A stretch of 64,000 nucleotides of DNA. It comes from Rhodanobacter thiooxydans. Its GTDB lineage: Bacteria > Pseudomonadota > Gammaproteobacteria > Xanthomonadales > Rhodanobacteraceae. Shown here piece after piece: positions 30,608 to 38,999 of the stretch. Both the position numbers and the translations under genes were made by a program. Position 1 is the stretch's first letter. Every line of letters starts with the position of its first letter. The notes beneath the pieces are model-generated. The model made no database searches and had not been told where the DNA came from. It saw only the letters and a program-made list of their open reading frames with translations. The stretch is from contig NZ_CP127409.1 in assembly GCF_030291135.1 (NCBI RefSeq), positions 2,728,001 to 2,792,000 of the forward strand, read 5' to 3'.

Positions 30608-31054
30608 TCATTCCTGTTCGGGCGCCTGGTTGAGCACCGCCCAGAACTGCCCCAGCGTGCGCACCGCCTCGAAGAACTGGTCCACGTCGACCGGCTTGAT
30701 CACGTAGGCATTGGCGCCCAGGTCCCAACTGCGCGCCAGATCGCTTTCCTCGCGCGAGGAGGACAGGATGACCACCGGGATCCGCCGCAGCCCGCCGTCG
30801 CCGCGCATCGCGGTCAGCACGTCCAGCCCGTTCATGCGCGGCATCTTGATGTCCAGCAGCACCACCGCCGGATCGCCAGGCTCGCGCGAAGCCCACGCAC
30901 CGCGACGGTGGAGGTAGTCCATGCACTCCACGCCGTCTTCCACGTGCACCACCGGATTGGCCAGGTGCGCCTCGCCGAGCGCGTCCATCGCCATCTCGGC
31001 ATCGGCCACGCTGTCTTCCACCAGCAGGATGGTACGCAGGTCTTTCTTGTTCAT
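30608..31054 (-). CDS. Single-domain response regulator (Rcp1-like)
   Basis: 148-residue receiver without an output domain. It has LLVEDSVADAEM at the start, phospho-acceptor D in VVLLDIKMPRMNG (about residue 68), conserved Ser in VILSSSREESD and Lys in VIKPVD. The insertion YLHRRGAWASRE before the acceptor strand is typical of Rcp1-like regulators that pair with phytochrome-type kinases. It begins 9 bases after the membrane kinase gene, so the two are coupled. It is likely the first phosphate carrier in a kinase - receiver - hybrid relay. Confidence 0.88.
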   Translation of the reverse strand: MNKKDLRTILLVEDSVADAEMAMDALGEAHLANPVVHVEDGVECMDYLHRRGAWASREPGDPAVVLLDIKMPRMNGLDVLTAMRGDGGLRRIPVVILSSSREESDLARSWDLGANAYVIKPVDVDQFFEAVRTLGQFWAVLNQAPEQE

Positions 31055-31063
31055 GCTTCGCTC

Positions 31064-32845
31064 TCAGGTACGTGTGCCGGCCGCGTCGGTGGCCGGCAGC
31101 GAGAAATGGAAATGGGCGCCCCGCTCCGGCTCGGCCTCGGCCCAGACACGACCGCCGTGGCGCGCCACGATCCGTCGCACATTGGCCAGCCCGATCCCGT
31201 TGCCCGGGAATTCCGAGGCGCGATGCAGACGCTGGAACACGCCGAACAGCTTGTCCGCATACTGCATGTCGAACCCCGCGCCGTTGTCGCTTACCGTGAA
31301 TTCGTATTCGCCGTTGCGGCCCTGCCGCACGCTCACCGCGATGCGCGCCACCTCGCAATGCCCGGTGTACTTCACGGCATTGCCGAGCAGGTTCTGCCAT
31401 ACCGTGCGCAGCATGTTCTCATCGCCGATCACCATCGGCAACGGCGCGATGGTCCACACGATACGCCGACCCGACACGCCCGATTCGGCCAGCGCGCGGG
31501 CCTCGTCGACCAGTGACTGCATGTCCACCGCCTGCAGCCGCAACGCACCGCGGCCGAGCCGCGAGAACACCAGCAGGTCGTCGATCAGCACGGCCATGCG
31601 TTGCGCCGAACTGGCGATCACCTCGATGTAGTGGGCGGATTTCTCGTCGACCTGCTCGCCCAGGTGCTGCTCCAGCTTGCGCGCGAAGCCGGCGATGTGG
31701 CGCAGCGGCGCGCGCAGGTCGTGCGACACCGAATAGCTGAACGCCTCCAGCTCGCGGTTGACGTCGGAAATCTGCGTGACCTTGCCTTCCAGCTGCCGGT
31801 TGAGTTCGTTCACCTGCTGCTCGGCCAGCGCGCGCGTGGTGACGTCGCTGACCGTCAGCAGCAGCGCGGGCATGCCGCCGTCCTGTTGCTGCAGCCGGCG
31901 TGCATTGATCACCACGTGCCGGTCGATGCCGTCGACGGTGCGCTGGACCACCTCGTAGTCCCACAGTTCGCGATCGCGCAGCAGTACGTCGTTCAGGCGC
32001 TGCAGCAGCACGCCGTCGCTCCAGGCACCTTCGCCGATCTGCACCAGCGGCTGGGAGCGTCGCCCCGGGTCCACCCCGTACAACTCGCCGAAGGCGTTGT
32101 TCACCAGCAGGCTGTTCAGGTTCTCGTCGAACAGTGCGATCGGTTCGCGCACCGCCTGGAAGATCAGTTGCGTGCGCATCACCGCGCGACCCTCGCGGGT
32201 CTCGGCCAGCTGGCGCCGGCCGATCTGCCGCTCGGAGGCGATCACGATGATGACCAGCAGCAGGAGCTGCGCCAGCGCGGTGATCGACAGCACGATGCGT
32301 CCATTGAGGGACTGTCGCGTAGCCGCCGCCTGGCGCTGCTGCAGCAGGCCATCCTCGATCTGCACGATGCCGGCGATCTGTGCATTCATGCCGAACAGGT
32401 CGTCGGCGTCGCGCAGCGACTGCCGGGCGCCGCCCGAATTGCCCTGCCGCAGCCGGTCCAGCGCCTGGTTCATCAGGGTGACGCGGCCGTTGGCGCTGCT
32501 GGCCAGCGAGCCCATCAGGGTCTGCTGATCGGCGTTGTCGCGCGTCATCCGGCGCAGCTGCTGCAGCAACGGCGGCACTTCCTTGCCGACCCGCTCCGCG
32601 CGCGCATGCGTGGCCGCGTTCACGTCACCCGCCAGCAGCCGGTAGGTGGCCGCCTCGCTGTCATGCACGATATAGGCGATCCGGTACGCCAGCGACTTCA
32701 CCTCGGTTGAGCGGACCACCCACTCGGCAGCCTGCTCTGTGTCGCGTGACCCCTGCAGCGTGACGATGTACGGCAGGCCGACGATGATCAGCATCGCCAG
32801 CAGCAGGCCGACGGTACGCCAGCGCATGATGCCCCTGGTTTTCAT
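31064..32845 (-). CDS. Membrane sensor histidine kinase with CHASE3-like and PAS domains
   Basis: 593-residue inner-membrane kinase. A first membrane helix (TVGLLLAMLIIVGLPYIVTL) is followed by a helical periplasmic CHASE3-like domain (about 35-175), a second helix (ITALAQLLLLVIIVIAS), a PAS domain (about 220-345), then a HisKA domain with the phytochrome-type H-box FSYSVSHDLRAPLRHIAGFA (about 375) and HATPase motifs NLLGNAVKYTG, DNGAGFDM and GNGIGLANV. The ATG at 32845 is preferred to a GTG four codons earlier. It heads a set of three signalling genes and two permeases on one strand. The signal it senses is unknown. It lies 93 bases downstream of the GH92 gene. Confidence 0.88.
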   Translation of the reverse strand: MKTRGIMRWRTVGLLLAMLIIVGLPYIVTLQGSRDTEQAAEWVVRSTEVKSLAYRIAYIVHDSEAATYRLLAGDVNAATHARAERVGKEVPPLLQQLRRMTRDNADQQTLMGSLASSANGRVTLMNQALDRLRQGNSGGARQSLRDADDLFGMNAQIAGIVQIEDGLLQQRQAAATRQSLNGRIVLSITALAQLLLLVIIVIASERQIGRRQLAETREGRAVMRTQLIFQAVREPIALFDENLNSLLVNNAFGELYGVDPGRRSQPLVQIGEGAWSDGVLLQRLNDVLLRDRELWDYEVVQRTVDGIDRHVVINARRLQQQDGGMPALLLTVSDVTTRALAEQQVNELNRQLEGKVTQISDVNRELEAFSYSVSHDLRAPLRHIAGFARKLEQHLGEQVDEKSAHYIEVIASSAQRMAVLIDDLLVFSRLGRGALRLQAVDMQSLVDEARALAESGVSGRRIVWTIAPLPMVIGDENMLRTVWQNLLGNAVKYTGHCEVARIAVSVRQGRNGEYEFTVSDNGAGFDMQYADKLFGVFQRLHRASEFPGNGIGLANVRRIVARHGGRVWAEAEPERGAHFHFSLPATDAAGTRT

Positions 32846-32938
32846 GCCGCTCGCCACATCGGCAGGCCCACGGTGAAGGGTTCCCGCTGCATTCTGGCAT
32901 GTTTCATCCGCGCGTCGTCGATGCCGCGAAAGTGGCGC

Positions 32939-35260
32939 TCATTCACCGTAGCGGCTCATCGCGGCCGGCCGGGCCACCGCCGCGCTGCCCCATGCCCGAT
33001 TCGGTTCGGCCTGCATGCTGAAATGCAGCTCGCCACCGGCCACGATCTCGCCGTGGCGCAGGTACGTGCGATCCAGCGGCTTGCCGTTCAGGGTCACCGC
33101 GCCGACGTAGGGGTGCGCGTCGTCCAGCGGCGACGCGCTGATCGTGAACGTGCGGCCGTGGCCCAGGTGGAGCGAGGCGCGCGCCACGAACGGCCGGCCG
33201 ATCGCGTACTCGTCGCTGCCCGGTGTCACCGGGTAGAAGCCCAGCGCGGTGAACACGTACCAGGCCGACATCTGGCCGAGGTCGTCGTTGCCGCTGAGGC
33301 CGTCGGGGCGCGGCGCGTACTGGCTGTCCATGATCTGCTTCAGCCTGGCTTGCGTCTTCCACGGCGCGCCGGCGTAATCGTAGAGATACGCGATGTGGTG
33401 GCTGGGCTCGTTGCCGTGCGCGTACCAGCCGATCAGCCCGGTGATGTCCTCGACATGCTTGAAGTGCGACGGGTCGACTTTCGCCTCGAACAGCGCGTCG
33501 AGCTTGGCCACGAACTTCGCGTCACCGCCCATCGCGCCGATCAGCCCCGCCACGTCCTGCGGCACGTACCACGAGTACTGCCACGCGTTGCCCTCGGTGA
33601 AGTCGCTGCCGTAGCCCGCAGCCGTGGGATCGAACGGCTCGCGGAACGTGCCGTCGGCGAGCCGGGCGCGCATGAAGCCGGTCTTCGGGTCCCAGGCGTT
33701 CTTCCAGTTGCCGGCGCGCTTTTCGAAGGTGGCCGCGATATCGGTCTTGCCCATCGCCTGCGCCATCCGCGCCAGCGACCAGTCGTCGTAGGCGTACTCC
33801 AGCGTCTTGGAGGCGGCCTCGGGCTCCTTGTCGATCGGCACGTAGCCGAGCTTCATGTAGTCGGCCAGGTCGCCGTACGGGCCGTAGCTGGCGCTGGCCA
33901 CCATCGCCGCCAGCGCCTTGTCCGCGTCGAAGCCACGCACGCCCTTGACGTAGGCGTCGGCGATCACCGGCACCGCGTGGTAGCCGACCATGCACCAGGT
34001 TTCCAGCCCCTGGTACGCCCACACCGGCAGGATGCCGAACGGGCTGGCCTCGCGCGCGGCGATCAGCGAGCGGATGAAGTCGGTGCTGCGCCCGGGATTG
34101 AGCAGCACCATCAATGGCTGTTGCGCGCGGTAGACGTCCCACAGCGACCAGGTGGAATAAAACTCGAAGTCGTCCGCGCGATGCACCGCGTGATCGGGCC
34201 CGCGGTACTCGCCGTTGACGTCCATGCTCAGCGTGGGCGACAGCATGGCGTGGTACAGCGCGGTGTAGAACTGCGTCTTCGCGGTCTTCGGCGCATCGAC
34301 GTCGATCACCGCCAGCGCCTGGTCCCAGGCGGCTTTCGCCTCGGCGCGGCGCGCGTCGAAATCCCAGCCCGAACCATCCTTGTCCAGGTTGGCGATCGCA
34401 TTCGCCTCGCTGACCGGCGAGATCGCCACTTTCACTTCCAGCGGCCGCTTCAGCTGGCCGAAGTCGAACACGCCGACCAGCGCGCGGCCGCCCTGCGCAT
34501 CGCGGTCCTCGATCTGGTTGCCCGGCCCCTTGAAGCCCTTGTAGGTGATGTCGGTCTCGCGGTTGTACAGCTCGCGCGAGGTCATCGGCTGCGAGAAGCG
34601 CATGGCGAAGCACAGCTCGCGCCCCGGCGCCCAGCCGCGGGTGGTGCGGCAGCCGGTGACGCTGCCGTCCGCATGCACGCGCAGGCTGGCCCACAGCACC
34701 TTCCCCGGGTAGTCGTAGATGCTCGGACGCAGGTCCAGCAGCACGTGCGCCGGCTTGCCGGCCGGGAAGGTGTAGCGATGCCAGCCGATGCGGCGCCCGG
34801 CGGTGAGTTCGGCGCGCACGCCGTAGTCGCTCAGCGTCACCGCGTAGTAACCGGCCTGCACCACTTCGCTGTCGTGCGAGAAACGCGAACGGTAGCCGCT
34901 GCCCGGCTTCGCCGGATCACCCGGTTCCAGCCGCACGTCGCCAGCGATCGGCATCACCAGCACATCGCCCAGGTCCGAATGGCCGGAGCCGGAGAAGTGC
35001 GTGTGCGAGAAGCCCAGGAGGCTGCTGTCGCCGTACTGGTAGCCGGCGGCCCACTTGTAGGCGTGCTTGAAGTCGGGCATCGCGGTGTCCGGCGACAGCT
35101 GGATCATGCCGAACGGCACGGTGGCGCCGGGAAAGGTGTGGCCATCGCCGCCCGTGCCGATACGCGGGTCGACATCGGCCGCATGTCCGCTCGAGGCCAG
35201 CGCCGGTGCGCAGGCCAGGAGCCCCAGCAGGGCGAGCAGCATCGTGGTGGTACGGGACAT
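32939..35260 (-). CDS. GH92 family exo-alpha-mannosidase, exported
   Basis: 773-residue secreted glycosidase. A signal peptide (MSRTTTMLLALLGLLACAPALA) is followed by an N-terminal beta-sandwich starting VDPRIGTGGDGHTFPGA, a GH92 hallmark, then an (alpha/alpha)6 barrel. The general acid lies in TEGNAWQYSW (about residue 555) and the base aspartates in SGNDDLGQMSAW (about 655). GH92 enzymes are calcium-dependent inverting exo-mannosidases that trim mannose from N-glycans or mannans. GGAGGAAG stands 4 bases before the ATG. It is divergent from a sugar permease, fructokinase and mannose-isomerase-like epimerase. Together these give a route from mannoside to fructose-6-phosphate. The linkage specificity (1,2, 1,3 or 1,6) cannot be read. 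Confidence 0.93.
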   Translation of the reverse strand: MSRTTTMLLALLGLLACAPALASSGHAADVDPRIGTGGDGHTFPGATVPFGMIQLSPDTAMPDFKHAYKWAAGYQYGDSSLLGFSHTHFSGSGHSDLGDVLVMPIAGDVRLEPGDPAKPGSGYRSRFSHDSEVVQAGYYAVTLSDYGVRAELTAGRRIGWHRYTFPAGKPAHVLLDLRPSIYDYPGKVLWASLRVHADGSVTGCRTTRGWAPGRELCFAMRFSQPMTSRELYNRETDITYKGFKGPGNQIEDRDAQGGRALVGVFDFGQLKRPLEVKVAISPVSEANAIANLDKDGSGWDFDARRAEAKAAWDQALAVIDVDAPKTAKTQFYTALYHAMLSPTLSMDVNGEYRGPDHAVHRADDFEFYSTWSLWDVYRAQQPLMVLLNPGRSTDFIRSLIAAREASPFGILPVWAYQGLETWCMVGYHAVPVIADAYVKGVRGFDADKALAAMVASASYGPYGDLADYMKLGYVPIDKEPEAASKTLEYAYDDWSLARMAQAMGKTDIAATFEKRAGNWKNAWDPKTGFMRARLADGTFREPFDPTAAGYGSDFTEGNAWQYSWYVPQDVAGLIGAMGGDAKFVAKLDALFEAKVDPSHFKHVEDITGLIGWYAHGNEPSHHIAYLYDYAGAPWKTQARLKQIMDSQYAPRPDGLSGNDDLGQMSAWYVFTALGFYPVTPGSDEYAIGRPFVARASLHLGHGRTFTISASPLDDAHPYVGAVTLNGKPLDRTYLRHGEIVAGGELHFSMQAEPNRAWGSAAVARPAAMSRYGE

Positions 35261-35340
35261 GGACTTCCTCCGTTGGCCGGGTGCAAGGCGTCGAAGGTAG
35301 CACCGCCGGCGGCATGCTGCGGCGCGTGATCGGCGTTTCG

Positions 35341-35354
35341 GTAAAAATGGTTAC
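35341..35354. promoter_or_regulatory. Possible operator in the GH92 / permease divergent region
   Basis: GTAA and TTAC arms (GTAAAAATGGTTAC) stand in an otherwise GC-rich 165-base divergent promoter region. They are the only AT-rich symmetric element there. The arms are short, so this is weak. Confidence 0.25.
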
Positions 35355-35425
35355 ATTGGCGCGGCGGCACATCCTTCGCTCGATCCCGTCCCACCCTCGA
35401 CCACCCTCGGAACCGGAATACCGCC

Positions 35426-36766
35426 ATGGCCCTTGCCGCTGCACCGTCCCCCACGCCTGCGCCCACGCCGGACCACCACACCGGTCACGAGCCTTACACC
35501 AGCCATCCGACGGCGCTGGGCGTGCTCACCACGATATTCTTCATGTGGGGCTTCCTCACCTGCCTCAACGACATCCTGATCCCGCACCTGAAGTCGATCT
35601 TCCAGCTCAACTATGCGCAGGTGATGCTGGTGCAGTTCACCTTCTTCGGCGCGTACTTCCTGATGGCGCTGCCGGCCGGCCGACTGGTCGCCGCGCTGGG
35701 CTACAAGAAGGGCATCGTGGCCGGGCTGGCGATCGCCGGCGTCGGCGCGCTGGGCTTCTGGCCGGCCGCCGGGCTGCACCTGTACCCGGCCTTCCTCGGC
35801 GCGCTGTTCGTGCTGGCCACCGGCATCACCGTGCTGCAGGTGGCGGCCAATCCGTACGTGGCCCTGCTTGGCCCGGAGAAGACCAGCTCCAGCCGGCTGA
35901 CCCTGGCGCAGGCGCTGAACTCGTTCGGCACCTTCCTGGCGCCGTGGTTCGGCGGCCTGCTGATCCTGTCCAACGTGGTGAAGAGTCCGACCGAGCTGGC
36001 CGCGCTGGAACCGGCGCAGCGCCTGCTCTACGACACCCAGCAGGCGCAGGCGGTGCAGGGGCCGTACATCGGCCTGGCGGTGGTGCTGTTCCTGCTGGCG
36101 GTGTTCGTGTGGCTGTTCCGCCTGCCGGCGCTGAGCGAGGCCACCGACAAGGGCGACCATGCGCGCCACAGCTTCGCCGAGGTGCTGCGTCACCCGCACG
36201 TGCTGTTCGGCGTGCTCGGCATCTTCTTCTACGTCGGCGCCGAAGTGTCGATCGGCAGCTTCATGGTCAACTACCTGTCGATGCCGGAGATCGGCCACCT
36301 GAGCGAGCAGCAGGCGGCGAAGTACGTGTCCTGGTACTGGGGCGGGGCCATGGTCGGCCGCTTCCTCGGCTCGGCGCTGATGGCGAAGTTCTCGCCGCGC
36401 AAGCTGCTGGCGACATTCGCCGCGATCAACGCGCTGCTGGTGCTGACCACCATGTCCAGCAGTGGTGCCCTGGCGATGTACAGCATCATCGCGATTGGCC
36501 TGTTCAACTCGATCATGTTCCCCACCATCTTCGCGCTCGGCATCGAGCGGCTGGGGCCGATGACCAGCAAGGCGTCCAGCCTGCTGATCATGGCCATCGT
36601 GGGCGGCGCGATCATCCCGCCGCTGCAGGGCCTGTTCGCCGACCACATCGGCCTGCAGCACGCGTTCTTCCTGCCGCTGCTGTGCTACCTGTACATCGTG
36701 TTCTACGGCCTGAGCGGCTCGCGCATCCGCAGCCTGCCGACGCCGGACGCCAGCGGGATCCATTGA
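35426..36766 (+). CDS. FHS-family glucose/galactose/fucose-type sugar:H+ symporter
   Basis: 446-residue MFS permease of the FucP/GluP subfamily with about 12 membrane segments. The subfamily signature FFMWGFLTCLNDILIPHLK (about residues 38-56) and the conserved ANPYVALLG (about 147-155) are visible. A Pro/His-rich cytoplasmic N-terminus precedes the first helix. In this context it should bring mannose released by the GH92 enzyme into the cytoplasm, though glucose, galactose and fucose are known substrates of relatives. The fructokinase start lies one base after its stop codon, so the three rightward genes form an operon. It is divergent from the GH92 gene, probably sharing regulation. Confidence 0.9.
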   Translation: MALAAAPSPTPAPTPDHHTGHEPYTSHPTALGVLTTIFFMWGFLTCLNDILIPHLKSIFQLNYAQVMLVQFTFFGAYFLMALPAGRLVAALGYKKGIVAGLAIAGVGALGFWPAAGLHLYPAFLGALFVLATGITVLQVAANPYVALLGPEKTSSSRLTLAQALNSFGTFLAPWFGGLLILSNVVKSPTELAALEPAQRLLYDTQQAQAVQGPYIGLAVVLFLLAVFVWLFRLPALSEATDKGDHARHSFAEVLRHPHVLFGVLGIFFYVGAEVSIGSFMVNYLSMPEIGHLSEQQAAKYVSWYWGGAMVGRFLGSALMAKFSPRKLLATFAAINALLVLTTMSSSGALAMYSIIAIGLFNSIMFPTIFALGIERLGPMTSKASSLLIMAIVGGAIIPPLQGLFADHIGLQHAFFLPLLCYLYIVFYGLSGSRIRSLPTPDASGIH

Positions 36767-36767
36767 C

Positions 36768-37748
36768 ATGCCGACACGGCCCATCCTGTGCTTCGGTGAG
36801 GCACTGATCGACCTGCACGCCGACGGCTTCGACGACCATGGCTTCGCCACCCGTTTCGTGCCATTCGCCGGCGGCGCACCGGCCAACGTGGCGGTCGCCG
36901 CGGCGCGGCTCGGCGGGCAGGCCCGCTTCGCCGGCATGCTCGCGCGTGACCGCTTCGGCGACTTCCTGCTCGACAGCCTGCAGCAGGCCGGCGTCGGCAC
37001 CGCCGACGTGGTGCGCACCGACGCGGCGAACAGCGCGCTGGCCTTCGTCACCCTGGACGCGCACGGCGAACGCAGCTTCGCCTTCTACCGCGACAACACC
37101 GCCGACCTGCTGTTCCGGCCGACCGACTTCCACGCCGACACCTTCCGCGACGTCGCCGTGTTCCACGTCTGCTCCAACAGCATGACCGACCCGGCGCTGG
37201 CCGCCGCCACCCGCGAAGGCATGCAGCGCGCGCACGGCGTCGGCGCACTGGTCAGCTTCGACCTCAACCTGCGCCCCGCGCTGTGGCCAGCCGGCAGCGA
37301 CCCGCACCCGCTGCTGTGGCCGGCGTTGCACCTGGCCGACGTGGTGAAGTTCTCCGCCGAGGAATTCGCCTGGCTGGCGATCGACGGCGAGCAGGCCGCG
37401 CTGGACCGGCTGTGGCTGGGCCGCGCCCGGCTGGTGGTGGTGACCGACGGCGCCAAACCACTGCGCTGGTTCCACCCCGACGCCGAAGGCGAGCTGCCGG
37501 GCTACGCGGTCGCCGTGGTTGATTCCACCGCCGCTGGCGACGCCTTCATGGGCGGCCTGCTGTGCTGCCTGGCCGAGCTGGAGTCCACCCCGAACCGGCT
37601 CGACCGCCTGGTCGCCGCGATGCCGCGGCTGCACGCGATGCTGCGTTTCGCCGCTGCCTGCGGCGCACTCACCGTCACCCGCCGGGGCTCGTTCGCCGCG
37701 ATGCCGCGCGGCGCCGAGGTGCTGGCCTTCATGGAACAGCAGGCATGA
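36768..37748 (+). CDS. PfkB-family fructokinase
   Basis: 326-residue ribokinase-fold sugar kinase. The N-terminal GEALIDL and GGAPANVAVAAARLG stretches (about 9-45) are the PfkB signature 1 region. The C-terminal DSTAAGDAFMGGLL (about 250-263) supplies the catalytic aspartate and anion hole. It should phosphorylate fructose made by the adjacent epimerase/isomerase to fructose-6-phosphate. It is spaced one base after the permease gene and overlaps the next gene by 4 bases (ATGA), a tight operon. Another ketose or deoxy-sugar acid substrate cannot be excluded from sequence, but the neighbours point to fructose. Confidence 0.9.
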   Translation: MPTRPILCFGEALIDLHADGFDDHGFATRFVPFAGGAPANVAVAAARLGGQARFAGMLARDRFGDFLLDSLQQAGVGTADVVRTDAANSALAFVTLDAHGERSFAFYRDNTADLLFRPTDFHADTFRDVAVFHVCSNSMTDPALAAATREGMQRAHGVGALVSFDLNLRPALWPAGSDPHPLLWPALHLADVVKFSAEEFAWLAIDGEQAALDRLWLGRARLVVVTDGAKPLRWFHPDAEGELPGYAVAVVDSTAAGDAFMGGLLCCLAELESTPNRLDRLVAAMPRLHAMLRFAAACGALTVTRRGSFAAMPRGAEVLAFMEQQA

Positions 37749-38971
37749 ATGCCACTCCCGACTTTCGCTCCGCCGCTTTCCTGCGTGCGCACATCGCGCA
37801 AACGATGGCGTTCTACCACCCGCGCGCGATCGACCCGGACGGTGGTTTCTTCCACTACTTCCGCGACGACGGCACGATCTACGAGCGCAGCCACCGTCAC
37901 CTGGTCAGCAGCACCCGCTTCGTCTTCAACTATGCGATGGCGGCAATCGAATTCGGCGACGACGCGGCGCTTCGACGCGAGTACCTCGACGCCGTCCGCC
38001 ACGGCCTGCGCTACCTGCGCGAGGTGCATCGCAATCCGGCCAGCGGCGGCTACGCCTGGACCATCCGCGACGGCCAGCCGGAAGACCGCACCAACCATGC
38101 CTACGGCGTGGCCTTCGTGCTGCTCGCCTGCGCCAGCGCGGTGAAGGCCGGCATCGACGAAGCGGCCGCATGGATGGACGAAACCTGGCAGTTGCTCGAA
38201 CGGCACTACTGGGACGCCGACGCCGGGCTGTACCGCGACGAGGCCGATGCGAACTGGCACTTCAGCGACTACCGCGGCCAGAACGCGAACATGCACCTGT
38301 GCGAGGCGTTGCTGGCCGCCTACCAGGCCAGCGGCGAAGCGCGCTACCTCGACCGCGCGTACACCCTCGCCGACCACATGACCCGCCGCCAGGCCGCGCT
38401 GGCCGGCGGCCTGGTGTGGGAACACTACGACCGCGACTGGGCCATCGACTGGAACTACCACCGCGACGATCCGAAACACCTGTTCCGCCCATGGGGCTTC
38501 CAGCCCGGCCACCAGACCGAATGGGCCAAGCTGCTGCTGATCATGGAACCGCTGCTGCGCGCACGCGGTTCCGCACCGGACTGGCTGCTGCCCACCGCGC
38601 GGCAGCTGTTCGACACCGCGCTGGCCCGCGCCTGGGACCGCGAGTACGGCGGCCTCTGCTACGGCTTCGCGCCGGACGGCCGCGTCTGCGACGACGACAA
38701 GTACTTCTGGGTGCAGGCCGAATCGCTGGCCGCCGCCGCGCGGCTGCACGCGCGCACCGGCGAGGCCGCCTATGACGATTGGTACGGGAAGTTGTGGGCG
38801 TATGCATGGCAGCATCTCGTCGACCATCGCCACGGCGCCTGGTACCGCATCCTCACCCGCGACAACCGCAAGTACAGCGACGAGAAAAGCCCGGCCGGCA
38901 AGACCGACTACCACACCATGGGCGCCTGCCACGACGTGCTGGCGCTGTTGCGCGCCGGCGGCCAGCCGTAA
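37745..38971 (+). CDS. N-acylglucosamine 2-epimerase family protein, probable D-mannose isomerase
   Basis: 408-residue (alpha/alpha)6-barrel enzyme of the AGE superfamily. Conserved segments include RFVFNYAMA (about 59-67), GQNANMHLCEALLA (about 179-192; active-site His), PWGFQPGHQTEWAKLLL (about 249-265; second His) and KTDYHTMGACHDVL near the end (third His). The Trp/Phe-rich HRHLVSSTRF motif early on is like bacterial mannose isomerases and YihS rather than renin-binding epimerases. The start codon overlaps the fructokinase stop. It would convert mannose to fructose for the kinase, completing a mannose-to-fructose-6-phosphate route without a mannokinase. Confidence 0.85.
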   Translation: MNATPDFRSAAFLRAHIAQTMAFYHPRAIDPDGGFFHYFRDDGTIYERSHRHLVSSTRFVFNYAMAAIEFGDDAALRREYLDAVRHGLRYLREVHRNPASGGYAWTIRDGQPEDRTNHAYGVAFVLLACASAVKAGIDEAAAWMDETWQLLERHYWDADAGLYRDEADANWHFSDYRGQNANMHLCEALLAAYQASGEARYLDRAYTLADHMTRRQAALAGGLVWEHYDRDWAIDWNYHRDDPKHLFRPWGFQPGHQTEWAKLLLIMEPLLRARGSAPDWLLPTARQLFDTALARAWDREYGGLCYGFAPDGRVCDDDKYFWVQAESLAAAARLHARTGEAAYDDWYGKLWAYAWQHLVDHRHGAWYRILTRDNRKYSDEKSPAGKTDYHTMGACHDVLALLRAGGQP

Positions 38972-38999
38972 TCCACCACCCTCCCCAAGGCACTGCACG

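Noticed and set aside
28021-30633. 870-codon plus-strand open frame opposite the permease and hybrid kinase
   Set aside because: It crosses two real minus-strand genes and is His/Gln/Arg-rich with no domain.
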